This document shows positions 42,888-56,722 of a stretch of DNA of 64,000 nt, piece by piece. The position numbers and the translations under genes were made by a program. The notes beneath the pieces are model-generated. The model did not search any database, was not told where the DNA came from, and saw only the letters and a list, made by a program, of their open reading frames with translations. This DNA is from Vesta saturnalis (lineage: Eukaryota > Arthropoda > Insecta > Coleoptera > Lampyridae). The stretch's first letter is position 1. Every line of letters begins with the position of its first letter. The stretch is from positions 771,501 to 835,500 of the forward strand of contig JARFJB010000762.1 of assembly GCA_036346205.1 (NCBI GenBank), given 5' to 3'.

Positions 42888-43690
42888 TTTCAAAGTTAAG
42901 TCTCCGCTATTGATAACTTTCTTATTAATGGAGCTATGAAGTCGATTAAATTAGCAAATTAGTGTGTTGTTTTACGCTGATTACGATAGTGGAAAAAGAA
43001 AAACAATTGAAAGTCGCATTCTCGAAAAATCGACGAAAACATACTTTTTTCTAATGGAACACTCTGTATACAATATTCTCAGTCGATAGAGAATTAAATT
43101 CTGAGCAAAAGTTGTCATATGCATTTCTATCCTACAGTAAAAAATAAGGCAGATTTTGCCGATTTTTTACATTTAATTTATTACAATAGAGACTTAGCTA
43201 CGAACGGTCCTGTTCGCTGGCCTCCTCGGTCTCCGGACATAACCTCTTTGGACTTTTGCTTGTGGGGATATTTGAAAAATGAATTGTATAAAAGACGTTA
43301 TACAAATATCGAAGAACTCCAACAAACGATTATTCATGTTATTAACTGTATTGATGCTAGAACTATTTTTAAGGCCACAAGACGCGTTTATAAGCACGTA
43401 GAAAAATGTACGGAACAAAGAGGAAACCTTTTCCAGCATTTAATTTAAGACCTGTTAATTATTTATTATTTAGAGCGTGTTCAAATTCATAAAATAAAGG
43501 ATTAGTTTCGAATCATAGCCTACTTGATGAAATTAAAGAATCGTCAAAATCTCCCTTATTTTTTACTGTAGAATTGAAATGCATATGACAATTTTTGCTC
43601 AGAATTTAATTCTCTATCGACTGAGGATATTGTATACAGGGTGTTCCATTAGAAAAAAGTTTGTTTTCGTCAATTAGCGAGCTTATATCT
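42885..43690 (+). mobile_element. deleted DD41D mariner derivative
   Basis: Inverted arms at about 43020-43158 and 43539-43680 share GACGAAAACATAC, TTTTTTCTAATGGAACAC, CTGTATACAATAT, CAGTCGATAGAGAATTAAAT and TTGTCATATGCATTTC. Between them is only the end of a transposase (next entry). The left side continues with TAGGGTTTTCAAAGTTAAG at 42885, probably the original outer end. The right outer end is lost where an RTE-like LINE begins. Confidence 0.7.
43140..43448 (+). pseudogene. DD41D transposase, C-terminal fragment
   Basis: Open from the left arm into RDLATNGPVRWPPRSPDITS and LDFCLWGYLKNELYKRRYTN, ending TEQRGNLFQHLI and a stop at 43446-43448. It contains only the third catalytic Asp (SLDF) and the following WGYLK motif shared with 34.6- and 15.8-kb elements. 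Everything upstream of that point is deleted, so it is the remnant of an internally deleted element. Confidence 0.85.
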
Positions 43691-43699
43691 CGTCCAAAA

Positions 43700-44840
43700 G
43701 ATCAAAGAAGAGAAGAAAAAGACCAAGAATAGCTCATCTACGCAACTTGGAACGTACAGAGCTGGAGAACAAAGAACACAGAGAAGAACAAGAGTGTAAG
43801 AAAAATAACATAGCCATTATGGATAACAGAAACAAAGAAAAAAGGAAATGACGCAGAACATATTATGGGAAGCCATGATCGACATGGGAATAAAGAGAAC
43901 CCTAATGCAAGAAGTAAAAGCAGTTTACCAGTGCAAATTAAGACAGGACAAAAAATGAGCACTAAATTTCAAACAACGAAAGGCCTCCTACAAGGATGTT
44001 CGACGTCACGTACACTCTTTGAGATATACTTAGAACATACCTTGAAAAAATGGAAACGAAAATGTGAAGGAATGGGAGTCCCAGTACGCGATGATTATTT
44101 ATATACCTTAAGCTTTGCGGAGGACTCATCGTACAACATGAAGAAGATCTCAGTTTTATGGTTCGGAAGCTTAAAGAAGAATATAGCTATGCGGGGCTAG
44201 AAATCAACTTTGATAAAACAACAAGCGAAGAAAGACGGGAGGTACTAGAAATAGATGAAGATACACAAATGATTAGAGAAACATACAGCTTCAACTATTT
44301 AGGAAGCATAATAACAAAACAAGGAACATCAGAAGAAGATATGAAATGTAGGCTTGGGCAAGCCAGAACTTGCATTAAACAATGAAATTTGATACTGAGG
44401 GACAAACACATAACAAAAAGCACAAAAAGAAGAAAATATGGGCCAATAATAGAGAGTATTATGACATACAGAGCGGAAACGTGGATGAGAAATAAAAGAA
44501 ATAGATCAAAAATTAACACGGTGGAAATGGAGTGATGGAGGAGGTGCTGTAGGGTAGTAAGGCCAGACATAATTCCCAATGAAGAGATAAGAAACAGAAT
44601 GGGTACCCAAAAGATGCTGTAAGTAGAATAGAAGGAAAACTACTGAAATGGTACGGGCATGTAAGAAGAAGTAGTGATAACAATTGGATAAAGAACATAA
44701 CAGAATGGAGCCCAAAGGGAAAAAGGAAAAGAGGAAGACCGAAGATATCTTGGAGGGACGACGTAGATGAAGCTTTGGAAAAGAGACGTATGTCGTGTGA
44801 GTGAAATAATCAAACGTTTTAAACTTAAAAACTAACTAAC
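43700..44840 (+). pseudogene. RTE-like LINE, 5'-truncated reverse transcriptase
   Basis: Plus strand. KFQTTKGLLQGCSTSRTLFE (RQGCxLSP block) at 43965; LEHTLKKWKRKCEGMGVP; YLYTLSFAEDSSYN at 44097, where the active site FADD has become FAED; VRKLKEEYSYAGLEINFDKT; FNYLGSIITKQGTSEED at 44295. Then, in shifted frames, YGPIIESIMTYRAETWM-type text and KWYGHVRRSSDNNWIKN, and finally RGRPKISWRDDVDEALE at about 44735-44785. The order and WYGHVRR...GRP ending are typical of RTE-like elements common in insects. Several frameshifts. The 5' end is truncated into the mariner derivative. Confidence 0.8.
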
Positions 44841-46015
44841 TAAAGCAAATTAGTGGGGCTAGCAATTAATCAAAATCAAGTAAAAATTTTAAATCCAAAG
44901 TATAATTTTGGATACCTTACATAACACATTTTTGAGAAAATTGGGCAATTAAGTTCAAAACAGCATTTTTTATTCCGTAGTTTGAGAAACATTTGATTAT
45001 AAATTGAAAAGCTGGAGGCAACAGTTTTTAGACCGACGAGTCTCGCAGCTCTTAAAGTATTAAAAAACATTAATTAAAAGATGATACACAGAGGCCATCG
45101 CATCAATGTGGTTGGCTGGGTCTTTACAGTGAAACATTTAAGGTATTTTATAAACGGAGTTGTTGGGCGTCAGTATGCATCGTAACATATAAAAAGTAAA
45201 ATTAAAAATATTGGAAATAACAGAATACAAAATTCTCAATGTCATGTAATCCAGGCACTGCAGGATTGGGTCTTAGCAACTATATTCCACAAACAATACT
45301 ATTTAATAGTTTAATTTGCAATTCTTAGTTCACAAAAAATCAAGGTCAATCAAAAGTTGCTACTTTCAAGTGCAAGGTCAGATTCACACATAAGTAGTAC
45401 TACGATGAATTTCTATATAATTTCACATAATTATAGGAAAGCGTACAATGAAATGATTTACAGTAATCTTTATTACTAATTGTGGTCAAAAGAAGCATAT
45501 GTCCTAAAAGTAATCAATTTCATAATGTCACTTCATAGTTAATGTTATGTAATTCAATTCTCATGGTAACATTAGGCTTTTGTACTGATAATTGTAGCCA
45601 ATTTTTAACAATCCTCTTAGAATAGATCGTCAGCTTAATGGCATTCATTGGTTGAACTTTTTTGATATTTAATTAGGAGAAACGTATGCCTTTAGGTAAT
45701 TCCAAGAAAAACAACTATATCACGTCAATCAATACATAATTAATATTTTCACTCCATTACTTAAAACAATCGAAAGGAACAGGATCCTTGAGTGCGAAAT
45801 AATGACAAAAACGGAAATAGCTTCAATAACATAAACCATAAGGGCACAGGTAAATAAAGAATTCAATAATACGCCACTTGCAACAACTGTTAGAGTGGTA
45901 GTGCAGGTTATGATGGTAATATGAGTGATGCTTGATATAAGATGACATTGAGATGAAATGAATTGTATTATTAAAGAAATATTATAGAAGTATTGTTGGA
46001 TGAGGTAATGCCAAT
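44841..46015. other. AT-rich, no gene recognised
   Basis: About 1.2 kb with no supported feature. Confidence 0.45.
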
Positions 46016-46480
46016 AAAGTTTGAATTGGCGATTTGTTTGTGAACGAGGCGAGAGAGATTTGTGTACCGTCCGATCTGGTAGAAAATCGATATTTTATCT
46101 CCCGTCCGCCTTCCCAATTTTTATGATTTTCGGAGACAAATTGAAAATCACCTCTCCCATCGAAATCGGACGTACTGTTCAGGAGATATCACCAAAATAC
46201 GAGGAGTCTTCTCAACTTTTGAAGGCGTGGATCTCTTGTTTACCGTCCCATTCGGGAGAAAATCGATATCTGACTTACTGCTCACGTCTCCTGTCGAACA
46301 CCCTCTCTACTGACCTTCCGTGTCGGAGATATTGTCTACCGGCTACGCAACGTTGGTTTTGCGTGCTACAGAAGTCGTTTTAGTAATCTGCGCATTACTC
46401 CACTCCTGCACTCCAAATATGGTCCGGATCTGTTGAGTCATCTCGGAGATTTGCTTCTTCAGCGACCAGTGAGACAGAGT
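46016..46480. other. GC-richer block, unknown
   Basis: Base composition shifts clearly towards G+C. One frame (46021-46383, plus) is open for 120 codons but begins at TTG and has no known motif. Two partly similar phrases occur, TGTACCGTCCGATCTGGTAG-AAAATCGATAT (about 46062) and TTTACCGTCCCATTCGGGAG-AAAATCGATAT (about 46238). They suggest an internal ~175-bp repeat, as in LINE 5' UTRs or satellite monomers. Confidence 0.4.
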
Positions 46481-46834
46481 AAGATTATATGGTAGTTTGC
46501 GTTATCCTTCAGATTTGTATAAGACAATTATTCAGATATTCTTCACTATTTTAACAAAAAGCCATCACTCTATTGGCTTAATCTCTCAAAAATAAAAGCG
46601 ATGGTTTAAATTTAACTTAAGTTCCGATCAAATTTCAAATGGATCGTATAACTCAATGAAAAGAAGACATATTGTGTTGTCCATAATATTACGAGATCGT
46701 CTTTTAGGGTCCTACTTTTTTTAAAGTGGGACCCTATCTGTTATCTTCTCTGCTTCTAAAGCATCTGTGCGTTTTTAGTTAGAAGTTTTTTCACTTTACC
46801 TGGTCTGACATGCATAGGTCAAGTGGGACCTATA
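46481..46834. other. no gene; one hairpin
   Basis: Holds the hairpin AGGGTCCTACTTT / AAAGTGGGACCCT at 46706-46735 (one mismatch). Nothing else recognised. Confidence 0.5.
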
Positions 46835-47070
46835 TTCGGGCGGCCCCCTAGAAGTTCTGACATAACACCAATAGACTTCTTTCCGTGGGGCACCATAGAG
46901 AATGAGGTCTAACAAGAAGAAATTTTATATGTAGCAGATTTCAAAAATACAATTATAGATTCGTGTAGGAAAATTATTCCTGATGTCTTGCAGCTAGTAA
47001 AACTATCATTCAGAAAGTGAATAAGAGTCTGCATTAGAAGCAGTGGAGCGCTCTTTGAACACACGTTAAA
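46835..47070 (+). pseudogene. mariner transposase C-terminal relic
   Basis: Plus strand: RPPRSSDITPIDFFPWGTIE (third catalytic Asp in PIDFF, compare PLDFFLWG), then DFKNTIIDSCRKIIPDVLQL. About 70 codons with one stop. Same broad group as the DD41D elements in this window. No ends found. Confidence 0.7.
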
Positions 47071-47759
47071 TTATTTATGTTTATTGTTAAAGTTCGCAAA
47101 TTTATTCTACATTATTGTCAGGTTGGTTGTTAATTAATGCGAATAAAAGTAAAAAATTAATTCCTACTTAAACTTAATTTGTTTAACCTCGAGTCAAACA
47201 TATGATTGTTTACATAATCTCCTACATTTTTAAGTCTGGTTGCATTTGTAAAGTTTTAAGGCGAGTCGTCTTATATGAATCACCTTGCGTATATACGGGA
47301 TTGCTCATTATTGCGTCAAAGTCCAATATAGGCTTCATTAACTAAAAGACAAAAACTGGTTTTGCAATGAAAAATCCACATTGTGAAAATAATTTGACTT
47401 ATACAGGCTGAACTTTTGAAGCGAGTCACTTTCAAGAATATATTTTTTTAAAGAACACTTATATATTTTTCATGTCTCACAATTTGCTTTGAATTCTCTT
47501 TCCGATAATCTTTGAATTTTTGGTTTTGGATGACGCATTGATGCGTTATTGAAGAAAATGTAAAAAAAAAATGGTCGCGACAAAGTTCACCATGCCACAG
47601 TATTACGACTAGTTTAAACAACATGTTTGGGTGTACTGAACCTACAAAATTATCAAACTTTAATTTTATCATACAGGGTGCTTTTTACGATGTAATTAAT
47701 TTGGAGATTTTCAAAGAGCGTTTACTAAATTTTTTCAAATGAAACATCCTATATATTAT
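47071..47759. other. no gene; mariner-tip-like phrases
   Basis: AT-rich. TACAGGCTGAACTTTTGAAG (about 47401) and CATACAGGGTGCTTTTTACG (about 47672) resemble mariner inverted-repeat tips. A complete element was not resolved. Confidence 0.35.
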
Positions 47760-49455
47760 TGACAATCTCTCACAGGTTGAAAATTCAATCTCTTCTGATC
47801 CTAAATATTTCTGGAACTTCATAAATGCTAGACGTGGCTCTACTCGTATTCCAAACACAGTACAGTATGGTAATCTGTCTTGACAATTCCTCTAAAGTTG
47901 AGATGCATTTAGAGAATATTTTAGCTGCGTGTACTCTCCGTCAACTGTCAGAAATCTATCACATCTTTATAGCACAATAAACTCAGCAAGCATCTTTATT
48001 CCGGAAATCTCAATTGACGAAGTTGTAACGACTATACGCAAACTTTAAATTAGAAATAGCGTTGGTCCTGATCAAGTACCTATTTTCCTAATTAAGGATT
48101 GTGTTTATTTTCTTGCTGCTCCGCTCTGTTCTATATTTAATTTGTCGCTATCAAGCAGTACTTTTCCTTGGAAACTGGCTTACATCTGCCCCATTCTTAA
48201 AAGGGGAGACCCCAGTGATGTAACCAATTATTGGCCTATTAGTCTCTTAAATAATTTTGCTAAAGTCTTCGAAACGATATTATATCGTCATATTTCTGTT
48301 GAGGTTAAGAGTTTCATATCTCCGTATCAACACGATTCCATGGAAGGTCGGTCAACAGTTACCAATTTAATGTGTCTTAGTCAATGTATAGCATCTGAGC
48401 TTGATCGTCGTGGTCAAATGGATGTTGTATACACCGACTTTGCTAAATCCTTCGATTGCAGATGTCACGATATCATTATTATTAAATTAAGTAATTTTGG
48501 ATTCTCTGAAGCACTGATATCTTTTTTTCAATCTTGTTTAGAAGAACGTACCCAGTGTGTTACTTAAAACAATTTCATTTCTAAACCAATGTCAGTTACA
48601 TCAGGTATCCCTCAAGGATCTACATTAGGTCTGCTCCTATTCTTACTTTTTATCAATGATTTCTCGTACGTTATAAAATGTGGTAAGTTGTTTTTTGCTG
48701 ACGATCTCGACATTTTTTCTCCAGTAACTTCAATTGCTGATTGTCACTTAATTCAAAAGCAACTCAGCTCTTTACACAATTGGTGTACCAGCATTTGTCT
48801 TGCACTTAATATATACCTGAATGTAAAATCGTTTCGTATTGTATCAACTCGCTCATCATTGCAAGATCTGGGTGTTTACTTCGATAACAAATTTATTTTT
48901 TCTGAACATGTAGATTTCATAAACTGTTCTTCTATGAAGTTACTCGGTTTCATAATTCGCAACTGCAAATCATTCAATAATATAGCTCCACTAAAATCTT
49001 TATTTTTTTTGTTTAATCAGAAACAAAATAGAATGTTACTCCTTAATTTGGTTTCCGATTTATAATTAATAGATTCATATTCTAGAAAACATCCAAAGAA
49101 AATTTTTTAATGTATTTACCTTTTAAAATTGATAAAGTATATCCACCTAGAGGGCTCAATCGTGACTGTTTTCTAAAACGATTTTGTTTCCGTTCTTTAG
49201 AATATCGTCGATCTGAGATTGCGCTTACCTTTTTATTTAACTTACTTCATAACAAAATTGATTGCCCAGTTACATGTCTGGAAACCATCTGACGTTTACA
49301 TATCCCACAATTCGCACAAACATATTACATAGATCTCCGTTATTTCATATTCAACAAATATATAACACTCTACAAAATACTTTTGATATCCATAATTGTT
49401 CTGTAACTGAATTATTAAGTACTCTTTGTAACAGTAGCAATTAATTTCCTTTTGC

Positions 49456-49503
<48 letters not shown>

Positions 49504-49600
49504 ATTGCTAAGTTTGTGCACTGCATTTATTTATTTATGTTGTCCTGTAATTGGACTTGTTGGGCAATAAATTTATTATTATTTTTTTTTTATATATATT
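47760..49600 (+). pseudogene. LINE #2 (Jockey/CR1-group), 5'-truncated RT and 3' end
   Basis: Plus strand. Begins at SSDPKYFWNFINARRGSTRI (about 47795), the connector before RT. 48142-48567 is open: LAYICPILKRGDPSDVTNYW, PISLLNNFAKVFETILYRH, then QMDVVYTDFAKSFDC (first RT Asp). 48589-49065 is open: MSVTSGIPQGSTLGLLLFLL and KLFFADDLDIFS (FADD active site, 48693-48704), then LGVYFDNKFIFSEHVDFI. A C-terminal tail continues to about 49440. AATAAA at 49568 and a T-rich run mark the 3' end near 49600. No endonuclease is present. A stop between the two open blocks and a few shifts inactivate it. Confidence 0.85.
49459..49500. repeat. (TA)n microsatellite
   Basis: About 42 bp of TA repeats inside the LINE #2 3' region. 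Confidence 0.95.
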
Positions 49601-49624
49601 ATTTTTGCACAACTTCTACGGTCA

Positions 49625-50345
49625 TTTGCCATTTCGTGAATTTTTGATTTTATACTTTATTAATTAATTCTTTTAAGAATTGGAGTAGTAATGCTACATG
49701 CTCTTGATCATCTCTGAAAATATCTTCCATAGTATCTTTCAACCCTAATTTCTTCTTGACGTCTTTGTATTTTGTGCACATGTCTTGTATTCTCCTTCCT
49801 AATATGTGAGAGTGAGTCATATTGGTGTGTCCTATTCGAATTTTCTTGTTAAAGTAACTTCTAAAGGTTTTATATTTTGACTTGCTATTCTCCAGGGTTT
49901 TACGTCACTCTTGATTTTTTGTAGTTGTGTATTTGTTCCGTTCCATTCTTGTTGCCACATGTTTTGTATTTTACTTTTAATTTCACCTTTGGTTTTTTTA
50001 AGCTTGATTGGTATTTCATGAGCTTGATCGTTTTCTATAGAAACCAAGTCTAATCTGTTTCTTTTAATAATCTCTGCTGATCTTACTAGAGCTGGTCCGA
50101 TTATAGTTGGCCTTTCTTCATAATCATGGTAGGTGTTGTTATTTATGAGATCATGGTTTAGATGGTTGTTTAAACCATTGATTTTTGAGTCGTAGGTAAG
50201 TAGTAGTTGTTGGTAACGGATGGGTAATGGAGGAATGCCTGCGCCAACAAATATAGCTGCATGTGGGCTAGTACGGTATGCCCCTGTGGCTAGCGTAATT
50301 CCATATGCATGTAAACTATTCAGGATTCTTAAGATGGTCTAGCTG
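49625..50345 (-). pseudogene. LINE #3, C-terminal end (RNase H-downstream region)
   Basis: Minus strand. HAYGITLATGAYRTSPHAAI and GIPPLPIRYQQLLL (about 50310-50200) are followed by SIENDQAHEIPIKLKKTKGE, IQNMWQQEWNG, KIKSDVKPW and LEVTLTR at 50047-49832. After a shift comes RIGHTNMTHSHILGRRIQD near 49840-49790 and a leucine-rich tail. The GAYRTSP and RLRIGHTxLTH motifs are conserved after the RNase H domain in I- and R1-type LINEs. The copy is truncated at 50345, next to an ATT microsatellite, and lies tail to tail with LINE #2. Confidence 0.75.
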
Positions 50346-50349
50346 AGGA

Positions 50350-50385
50350 TCAGCTGTATTATTATTATTATTACTATTATTATTC

Positions 50386-50416
<31 letters not shown>

Positions 50417-50460
50417 GTTATTATTATTATTATTATCATTATTATTATTATTATTATTAT
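50350..50460. repeat. (ATT)n microsatellite
   Basis: About 110 bp of imperfect TTA/ATT repeats. Confidence 0.95.
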
Positions 50461-50669
50461 CTTGTGTTCTATTTATTTTTATTGTATTATATTTATTTAT
50501 AATATTATCGAAGGTGCCCCGCTTTAATTCACCCTGTATAAGTTAAAATTATTTTTAAACTGTGCGTTTTTCGTTACAAAACCATTTTTTTTAAATAAAT
50601 TTCTCCACTTTTAGTTAATGAAACCTATATTGGACTTCGACGCACTGAGCTACTCTGTATATGTATATG

Positions 50670-50670
<1 letters not shown>

Positions 50671-50713
<43 letters not shown>
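50671..50713. repeat. (TA)n microsatellite
   Basis: About 40 bp of TA repeats directly abutting the LTR-like copy 2. Confidence 0.95.
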
Positions 50714-50718
<5 letters not shown>

Positions 50719-52971
50719 TGCAGGCAGCGGACCACGAAAATTTTACTATTGTAATAAACGTTTGTCAAATCGCCATTGTTACCGCGATAGAAAAGATAAT
50801 TAGTGGATTTTTTTTTAATATCTTGATAATACGTCGTAATTTGCTAATGTTTTCAAAATATTTTATTTATATATTTTATGTAAGGAATGTGGGATTGTTT
50901 GTAACTAATATTTGGCTGAGGGTTGAAAAACATGTGTTTTAAGGTCTGACTAGCAGGTATACGCTTAAAAAAATGCTTTACTGAATTGGCGTAACGAATC
51001 CTTGGAATTTTTTATGCGCCGATTCTTAATGTAAAAATGTCACTAGCTTAGTAAGTAATTGTGTCTGTACAGACCGCGATTAAAGGATATCTTTGTTTGT
51101 TACTTGGAGAGCTACATGTAGGGTTGTTACGGACGAAAATGCATATTTTTAAAATTAAGATGTGTAATAATTAACATCAAACTGTTCCAACGTAAATTAA
51201 TGTTTCTTGTTTTTATATTACTTTGAAAAATGGGGGTTGATTGCGATGGTGAAGATGGTTTGAAATCGGGGGAAAGTTAGTTACAGTTAGAGTGTCAGTC
51301 GAGCCAGATCGATTTTGGGTTAATTAAATGCCTTCATAGTAAACAGTTTGTCTTTAAAAGAATTCTTGCGTGTACATTTTTCTTTTGAATTCGCTAACAC
51401 TAAGTTGTCTTTTCTTTCGGGGGTTATTTGTAATGTGTTTTCAAATATTAATCTATAAATAACAGTCGCCCTTTTTGAAGTTAAACCACATATGTTAACG
51501 ATTTGTGTCTGTGATCAATTAAAGGAATATTTATTCTAGTGTATTTTTATATGAATGAAAGCTCGCAGCCAATCATTTAACCAGCCTATGTAACTTATTA
51601 AAAGAATCAAACATTGCCTTGCGAAGGTATATCATTCGTACGCGGGCTCAGTAAGTGGAAATCCACTAAAATAAAGGACACTACCGGGCTCCCTCACTAT
51701 GGTATTTGTGCGAATTAGCACTGCTGTTTGTTGTTTATATTTATATTTGTGTAGAGGGGCTGGTGAACGGGTACATGATACCGCTTTGGTCACTAATTGT
51801 AAAAGGCAATTGCCAAGTAGGTATACACTTCCAGGGCAGACCATTAAACATCTCGAATTTTTATTTCTATTGTTTTTATTTGTTGTATATATGAACGTGT
51901 AACCTGAGAGACGAGCGCTGTATCTTTCTAACGCATTCAAACTTATATATCGGTCACGATGTTAGGACCTATTTATAACTTACCCTTGTAAGGCTTTGTT
52001 TTAATGAGTTTTTTTTGTGTCCCTTGTTAGATAGAATTATTTGCTTGCGAGCTGATTTCTCTTTGTATATGATTTATTGTAATTTGACTTATGTTGCTTT
52101 GGTAGTCACTAAACAATTGGGTACTTGTAAATTCCTTGTCTATTTTCTTTTGTCCTTGCCTTTACCTTATTATCACCTGTGCAATTTTACTGTTGTTATA
52201 TTTTTTATGTACCGTAATTTGCTTTATTGTTCTATGTGCTTATTTACTTCAAGACCGGCATGATTGGTTTTAAAGGGCCACATGTTTGGTATTACGATTT
52301 TTATTATGATTTTTATTTTGATTATTTATGACCCAATTGTGCGTGTGACTACATGTGCTTCTTTTTATCATTGTGGTTCTGTATAACTAAACTGCTTTTT
52401 ATTAATTTTCTCTTAATGTTATAATTCTGTACGCACTTTAACCTGATTTAATGGTGTTTTGTTATGTATTTAACCCTTTCATTGTTTTTTTGTGTGTTAT
52501 TCGATTTAATCATGTACTTGTGCAATTATTTATTTATGAATAAAGTGAGTTTTATTGGTGGTTCTTTCCCACAATAGTATATTAACGAGTTGAACCACCG
52601 TTGCGCAAAGCTCGTTGATTTTAATTTGAGTAGTTTCATTTTTTTTTTACCTGCCCCTCATGATGCAATACTTACCTCATCCAGCCTATTTAATTAAGAT
52701 AGCAGAACATACCTACCACTAGACGGCCACTTCGTTTCATCAGATTTGAGGTTTGCGGGTAATTAAATATCAGACTTGTAAATAAATTCTAATATTTTAA
52801 TTATTGCCAGGAAAGAAAAAGTAAGGTAGGCAATCAATTTGAGTAATAGTAACGTTATTGTCAGTCAAGTCAAGATAAATCACTTAGCGATTGTTGTGTT
52901 CTTGAATTTGAATTATTGCAAATAAGTTCAAATTACGCTTTTTCAAGATAGAGTACCTGGGTGACGCTTCA
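50714..52971. mobile_element. LTR-like repeat, copy 2, with ~1.06 kb not in copy 1
   Basis: Direct homologue of 25493-26632. It starts TGTACTGCAGGCAGCGGAC and ends GTGACGCTTCA. The match runs to about 51803 (TCACTAATTGTAAA), is interrupted, and resumes at about 52863 (GTCAAGATAAATCACTTAGCG). It also has about 65 bp near 51420-51490 that copy 1 lacks. The extra 1.06 kb contains AATAAA (52540) and no recognised gene. Either copy 1 suffered a deletion or copy 2 received an insertion. GGCAAT occurs at both edges of the extra segment, which could be a duplication or deletion microhomology. Confidence 0.65.
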
Positions 52972-53299
52972 ATACTAAGTCCCCCCCTCCCCTATTGCTT
53001 AAAACATTGGAGATATCAAAAGAAATTATAGTAAACAATAAACTGTTTTGACGTCATCATTTCAGGTGGTGCTGCAATACCAAGTGCGGTCCATTTTTTA
53101 ATTGAATGGCGGATGAAATTAGACTCATTCGAAATGTATTTCAATGTAGTATACTCCCCTAGAATATTTTTAATATTTCTTTTGCTAATAAAGTTTGAAA
53201 CAATTTATTGACTGTCAAACTTACTCTGTTTTTTACTGTTAAAAGAAGTTTGAAAATTATAAAACGCTACGAAATCTGAAAAAAAATTGATCTCATAAT
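52972..53299. other. no gene recognised
   Basis: Short C-rich patch (CCCCCCTCCCC near 52982) then AT-rich. It may contain the left end of the following mariner relic. Confidence 0.4.
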
Positions 53300-54060
53300 T
53301 CTTTGAAAATAGTAGATATTATTACCATGCAACGGAACGTATTTTTAATGGGGCATACCCAGAAAATCGTGTTTGCCGAAGATTCATAAGGAAATGGATA
53401 ACAAAGTTTTTGAGTACTGGATCTGTTCAAAATGAACGCCGTTCAGGTAGGCCCCAATTTCTGAGATTAAAAAAATTGGCCTTTTAACTAAAATTTGCTT
53501 ATCCTGATCGAAGAAATGAATTCGTAGAAAGAATTACCGAAATCACAATTTCTAGGTCTTCATTCATGAATATTTTATGCTTCAGTGATGTAAGCACCTT
53601 TTTCTTGAACGGGGATGTAAATAAACCAAATTTGCGGTGTTGGAGTGAAACCAGCCCATTATGGATTCTGGAGACAGCCGCGTAGTATCGCGGTTGGGCT
53701 GGCATTCTTGGTGACCATATTATTGGTCTATTTTTTATTGAACAAAATTTGGACGATCCTGTATATTTACAATTGTTGCAAAATGAAATTATTCCAACAA
53801 TTCAACATGTAGTGGAGAACAATCCAGAAGAGTTTTATGAAGGGATTGGGTAAGTATGGTTTGAACACGATGGCGCTCCTCCCCACTATTTTTAACCAGT
53901 GAGGGATTATACCCCATATAGAACTATATAGAAGAATTAAGGCAAAGAATAATTTTAGAATGCAGAAAAATTATAATGGAAACATTTAAAAATGTGCGAA
54001 ATGGAATGATGAAATTATGTCTGGAGGTGCAAGGTGGTCAAATTGAGCTATTATTTTGAA
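53300..54060 (+). pseudogene. mariner-type transposase relic, nearly full span
   Basis: Plus strand in several frames: RIFNGAYPENRVCRRFIRKW and TKFLSTGSVQNERRSGRP (N-terminal DNA-binding part, about 53335-53450). Later come NPHYGFWRQPR-like text, LGDHIIG-like text, QLLQNEIIPTIQHVVENNPE (about 53770-53830) and FEHDGAPPHYF (second catalytic Asp, about 53860). The third block (PLD-x-F) is deleted or unrecognisable. A C-terminal tail reaches 54060. Many shifts. The EHDGAPPH block places it near the other long-inverted-repeat mariners here. Confidence 0.7.
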
Positions 54061-54975
54061 TGTCAAAAAACTAACAAATTAAGTTAATAATTGAATTATT
54101 GTTAATTAAAACAAATAGTTTTTAATATTCAAATGGCGATAACTTCTATAAAAAATTGAATAAAACAAATACAGAAGCTTTAGAGCATCATATATTACTT
54201 AAAAGATATGTAACAATAAAAAACCAAGAATGTATTGCTTGATAAAAAATTTGCCTACCAACATGTGTAATACGAAAGGAAGCGGTAGTTTCTGAATATA
54301 TCGGACGCGACAAATACATTCTAATAATTTAAAAGTGCACATCAACGTTAAAACTTTTATAAAGGAAAATTATCCAAATTTGAATTAATCTTGAAGAGAA
54401 GGTTTTTATTTCAAGTGACTAGTTCTCCAGATAGATATAATGCTTAGGGTTTCGCATAAAGTGCGCTAAGAATAACTTTCAAGATAACTAAGTTTAAATC
54501 ATCCTTAAAAAAGACTTTTTCAATAAACTAAATTGCTTTCTATAAAGAACATTTATTTGTAAACCGGTTTTATCAAAAATTTGATAGATCGGCGATATTT
54601 TAGTAAAGTCTAAACATGGAGCTTTCAGTTGTCGTTACTACAAATGCACAGACAGACAGACGCGCCCGCGCGCAATGTGTATTCCAAATTAACAAACTAT
54701 ACATTTGCGTAACAGCTGACGCAGTTCACGCCGGAATTTAACGGCGTGTTCTTCATATTATCTCTATCACTCCGTAATCCTTCATCAAATTTCACTGGGG
54801 TCTGGATATTTATGTCCAAATTGAATGCGGGTGATGTACAATTTCTTCAGTTATTGCTACCGGCAGAAAAATCATATTTACCCTCTTGCTCCTTACTCTG
54901 TAACTACAATTTTACCAAAAACGTAAACCTTAAACATTTATCCCAAATGTTTGAGGTATCGCGCCTAAAAGGTTC
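54061..54975. other. no gene recognised
   Basis: AT-rich with a CAGACAGACAGACGCGCCCGCGCG patch at about 54650, again of the type seen beside the other microsatellites. Confidence 0.4.
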
Positions 54976-56714
<1,739 letters not shown>

Positions 56715-56722
56715 ATTTAGGA

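Noticed and set aside
46706..46735. Hairpin as a transcription terminator
   Set aside because: Rho-independent terminators do not apply to this eukaryotic DNA and there is no gene upstream. It is kept only as a structural note.
51632..51940. 102-codon minus-strand frame and two plus-strand overlaps
   Set aside because: All lie in the LTR-like repeat, overlap each other, and have no counterpart kept open in copy 1.
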